Below, piece by piece: positions 6,620 through 7,904 of a stretch of 7,904 nucleotides of DNA. The notes under the pieces were generated by a model. The model searched no databases. It saw only the letters and a program-made list of their open reading frames with translations, and was not told where the DNA came from. Source of the DNA: Actinomycetota bacterium (GTDB lineage Bacteria > Actinomycetota > Thermoleophilia > Gaiellales > Gaiellaceae); the NCBI GenBank assembly GCA_003170995.1, contig PMXT01000035.1, positions 1-7,904 on the forward strand, in the 5' to 3' direction. Position 1 is the stretch's first letter; each line of letters begins with the position of its first letter. A program made the translations under genes and the position numbers.

Positions 6620-6793
6620 TTAGTGGGGTCGTACGGTGCCGCAGGTACAGACCGTCTGGCCGCTATAGCGACACTCGTAAGGCCGACCGCAGCGCGCGCA
6701 CAACGGTGGAACGATTCTCGCCCAGACCAGGATCGCCTGCATCGAGACCGCCCAGAAGACGAGATATGGAAGGAATGGCAACCAGCTACTCAT
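6620..6793 (-). CDS. Small membrane protein with zinc-ribbon-like tail (57 aa)
   Basis: A 57-residue frame from ATG (6791-6793) to TAA (6620-6622). Residues about 4-28 are one hydrophobic helix (WLPFLPYLVFWAV, then SMQAILVWARIV) rich in Trp and Phe. The tail contains five cysteines: Cys32 and Cys35 (LCARCG), Cys41, and Cys49 and Cys51 (VCTCG). CxxC...CxCG is the pattern of a small zinc ribbon. I do not recognise the family. The ATG is the only possible Met start because an in-frame TAG lies four codons upstream. A Shine-Dalgarno match is weak (AGGTAG). Candidate -10 elements lie upstream, TAATCT at 6836-6831 on the minus strand among them. It is divergent from the next small membrane gene. 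The patterned composition (helix, PP break, paired cysteines) argues against chance, but nothing else in the window confirms translation. Confidence 0.58.
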   Translation of the reverse strand: MSSWLPFLPYLVFWAVSMQAILVWARIVPPLCARCGRPYECRYSGQTVCTCGTVRPH

Positions 6794-6799
6794 GTGCTC

Positions 6800-6813
6800 T
6801 ACCTATTACCTAT
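6800..6813. repeat. Tandem heptamer TACCTAT x2 in a divergent promoter region
   Basis: TACCTAT at 6800-6806 is repeated exactly at 6807-6813. It lies 7-20 bases upstream of the minus-strand start at 6793, inside the AT-richer space between two divergent small genes. It could be a protein-binding site or part of a promoter; it may also be chance. Confidence 0.4.
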
Positions 6814-6838
6814 CGGATGCTTCCTAAATCAGATTAGC

Positions 6839-6856
6839 CCTCCAACGTTAAGGAGG
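6839..6856 (+). promoter_or_regulatory. Shine-Dalgarno-like GGAGG facing an upstream CCTCC
   Basis: CCTCC (6839-6843) can pair with GGAGG (6852-6856) across an 8-base loop. AAGGAGG is a full match to the anti-SD sequence of 16S rRNA, yet no ATG, GTG or TTG follows at usable distance. Seven bases after it is ATA (6864), in frame with the next gene. It may be an unusual start, a decayed one, or chance. Confidence 0.35.
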
Positions 6857-6907
6857 AGTAAGAATAACCGCCGCATATCGTGGCGTTTGTGGAGTTCTGG
6901 CCGGCGG

Positions 6908-6913
6908 TACAAT
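6908..6913 (+). promoter_or_regulatory. -10-like element TACAAT for the small membrane protein
   Basis: TACAAT ends 7 bases before the GTG at 6921, the same distance as the SDR element at 1656-1661. This fits a leaderless mRNA starting at the GTG. No canonical -35 is seen 17 bases upstream (GTTTGT). Confidence 0.45.
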
Positions 6914-6920
6914 CGTATTC

Positions 6921-7184
6921 GTGAGCTGGCTCGTCATCGGGCTTCTAATTGCGGCGCTGGCCGTACTCGTTGCCGCCGAGTGGCCGCGCCTGTACGAGCG
7001 CCTGGTGGTAACCCAGCCCTTCGGTTGGTATTCGGCTCGAAGGCTTCGCCGTAGGCGTAAGCGCTCGCACCTGATGATTGTGGAGAACAACAACTCGGAT
7101 TCGGTCAACGAGGAGCGCGAGGCCTTCGCCGAGAGCGTGGTCAGGGACTTGGAGCGACTGCCGACTATCGAAGATCGCGACTGA
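6921..7184 (+). CDS. Small single-pass membrane protein (hypothetical)
   Basis: An 87-residue protein with one strongly hydrophobic N-terminal helix (about residues 2-19, VIGLLIAALAVLVAAEW). A basic stretch follows, RRLRRRRKRS (about 41-49), which by the positive-inside rule puts the rest in the cytoplasm. The acidic C-terminal half (ENNNSDSVNEEREAF... ERLPTIEDRD) is probably partly helical. I do not recognise a family; no catalytic motif is visible. The start chosen is GTG (6921-6923), supported by TACAAT 7 bases upstream. An alternative is an extension by 19 codons to an ATA at 6864 preceded by AAGGAGG. That would lengthen the hydrophobic region (VCGVLAGGTIVFVSWL). It is divergent from the 57-residue zinc-ribbon-like membrane protein and converges on the protease gene, with a 19-base gap. 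An overlapping open frame at 6566-7054 looks like a shadow. Confidence 0.65.
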   Translation: MSWLVIGLLIAALAVLVAAEWPRLYERLVVTQPFGWYSARRLRRRRKRSHLMIVENNNSDSVNEEREAFAESVVRDLERLPTIEDRD

Positions 7185-7203
7185 GCCCGCGCTGCCTTCC
7201 GCG

Positions 7204-7904
7204 CTATTTAGCGATCGAGATCGAGACGTTCAGCTCGGCGGTGTTGGGAAGTAGCCGGCCGGCGTTCTCGTCGTTTTTCGACTCCTGATAGTCGGATGCG
7301 CTCACCACTAGCGTGTGCTTGCCGACTCCGAGCGGTCTGGTGTTGATGATCGCCCTGCCCGTGCGCGAGTCGAACGAAAGCGCGAGTTGGCGCTTCCCGA
7401 CTGTCGCCGAGATCGATCCCGGGTCGACGCCCGAACCGCGATCGGTGATCTCGACGGTCACCAGGCCGGCTCGGCGCGAAAGCGTCCGCAGACGAGGAGG
7501 CGTGACGTCATTGACCCACAAACGGAAGCGAAAGCGCCCAGCTTTCGCCGCGGAGGTCGTGTCGAAGACGATGTCGTAGGTACCTGCCGCCGGGCGCAGA
7601 ACACCGGCAACCGGCTCCGTTTCGTCGAAGCTGTCGAGGTATGGGTTGACTTTGATCGGCAAGGCGGTGAGCCCTGCGAGTTTGTTCTCGTTATCGCCCC
7701 GGACTATCCGCGGAGAGACCGATACCCCTCGAGCGTGCGAGATAACGACGACTCCGAAGTTCTGGCGCGGACGGGAGAGCGAGAAGCGGAACACCTGCTC
7801 CGGCCCCCTCAGGAGCCGGCGAACTCCGAGAGCACGCTCGGGATAGAGATAGTGACTGATGAGCGCCGTCTTTCCGCTCGTATCGCCTCGATAGACGCCG
7901 GAAC
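7204..7904 (-). CDS. Probable secreted S8 (subtilisin-like) serine protease, C-terminal part
   Basis: The last 232 residues of a larger protein, open to the window edge; the N-terminus and any catalytic domain are outside. A GTG at 7794 could be mistaken for a start, but the frame stays open and similar in character for 36 further codons (GVYRGDTSGKTALISHYLYP and on). The visible part is rich in beta strand. One module includes FGVVVISHARGVSVSPRIV and GTYDIVFDT, and ends near FRLWVNDVTPPRL. After that comes an Ig-like module with DRGSGVDPGSISATV, about 40 residues ahead of GKHTLVVSASDY, which resembles the bacterial Ig-like/Big repeats in extracellular enzymes. I associate this tail, especially the RGDTxGKT...YP and WVNDVTPP blocks, with S8 proteases of Thermoleophilia. 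That is recall, not a search result. Asp-His-Ser catalytic residues cannot be checked here. It could instead be another exported multidomain protein. Confidence 0.65.
   Translation of the reverse strand, partial: SGVYRGDTSGKTALISHYLYPERALGVRRLLRGPEQVFRFSLSRPRQNFGVVVISHARGVSVSPRIVRGDNENKLAGLTALPIKVNPYLDSFDETEPVAGVLRPAAGTYDIVFDTTSAAKAGRFRFRLWVNDVTPPRLRTLSRRAGLVTVEITDRGSGVDPGSISATVGKRQLALSFDSRTGRAIINTRPLGVGKHTLVVSASDYQESKNDENAGRLLPNTAELNVSISIAK

Noticed and set aside
6566..7054. 162-residue plus-strand frame
   Set aside because: Arg-rich composition without domains. It overlaps the better-supported minus-strand zinc-ribbon frame and the plus-strand membrane protein in another frame.

Overview
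The window looks like chromosomal DNA from a high-G+C actinobacterium. The adjacent dgt-dnaG pair followed by tRNA-Asn(GTT), the Arg/Glu/Ala-rich proteins, the first genes of transcripts without a Shine-Dalgarno site, and a secreted subtilase tail of a type I associate with Thermoleophilia (Solirubrobacterales/Gaiellales) all fit. The phylum is fairly secure. The class is an inference from memory of similar proteins, not from a search.

Layout, left to right. The window opens with a complete 5S rRNA on the + strand, presumably the end of an rRNA operon, followed by a long palindrome. Next comes a decayed GNAT acetyltransferase with one in-frame stop, one frameshift and no N-terminal half. A two-gene minus-strand operon follows: a small, probably beta-barrel protein and an HtpX-like M48 membrane metallopeptidase. 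Its promoter region is shared with a divergent short-chain dehydrogenase (SDR), which is followed by an aldo/keto reductase with its own promoter and leader. Then come the housekeeping genes dgt (HD-domain dNTP triphosphohydrolase) and dnaG (primase), joined by a TAATG stop/start overlap, and tRNA-Asn 24 bases further on.

The right third (6324-7904) is less conventional. About 300 bases have no convincing gene but contain a possible long-range RNA stem. Then two tiny membrane proteins are transcribed divergently: a 57-residue minus-strand protein with one transmembrane helix and a five-cysteine zinc-ribbon-like tail, and a plus-strand single-helix protein of about 87 residues. The window ends inside the C-terminal part of a minus-strand gene, probably a secreted S8 (subtilisin-like) protease.

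How the genes fit together. Dgt and DnaG both serve DNA replication (dNTP pool and primer synthesis) and are translationally coupled. The SDR and aldo/keto reductase are independent NAD(P)H-dependent oxidoreductases, each with its own promoter-like element. A recurring feature is a -10-like hexamer (TAGNNT or TACNAT) 7-10 bases before a start codon that lacks a ribosome-binding site, which suggests leaderless mRNAs. Genes that are not first in a transcript, or that have a leader, do have a Shine-Dalgarno site. I do not see a phage, IS element, CRISPR array or an obvious new multi-gene system. The least described parts are the two small divergent membrane proteins and the M48-linked small protein.
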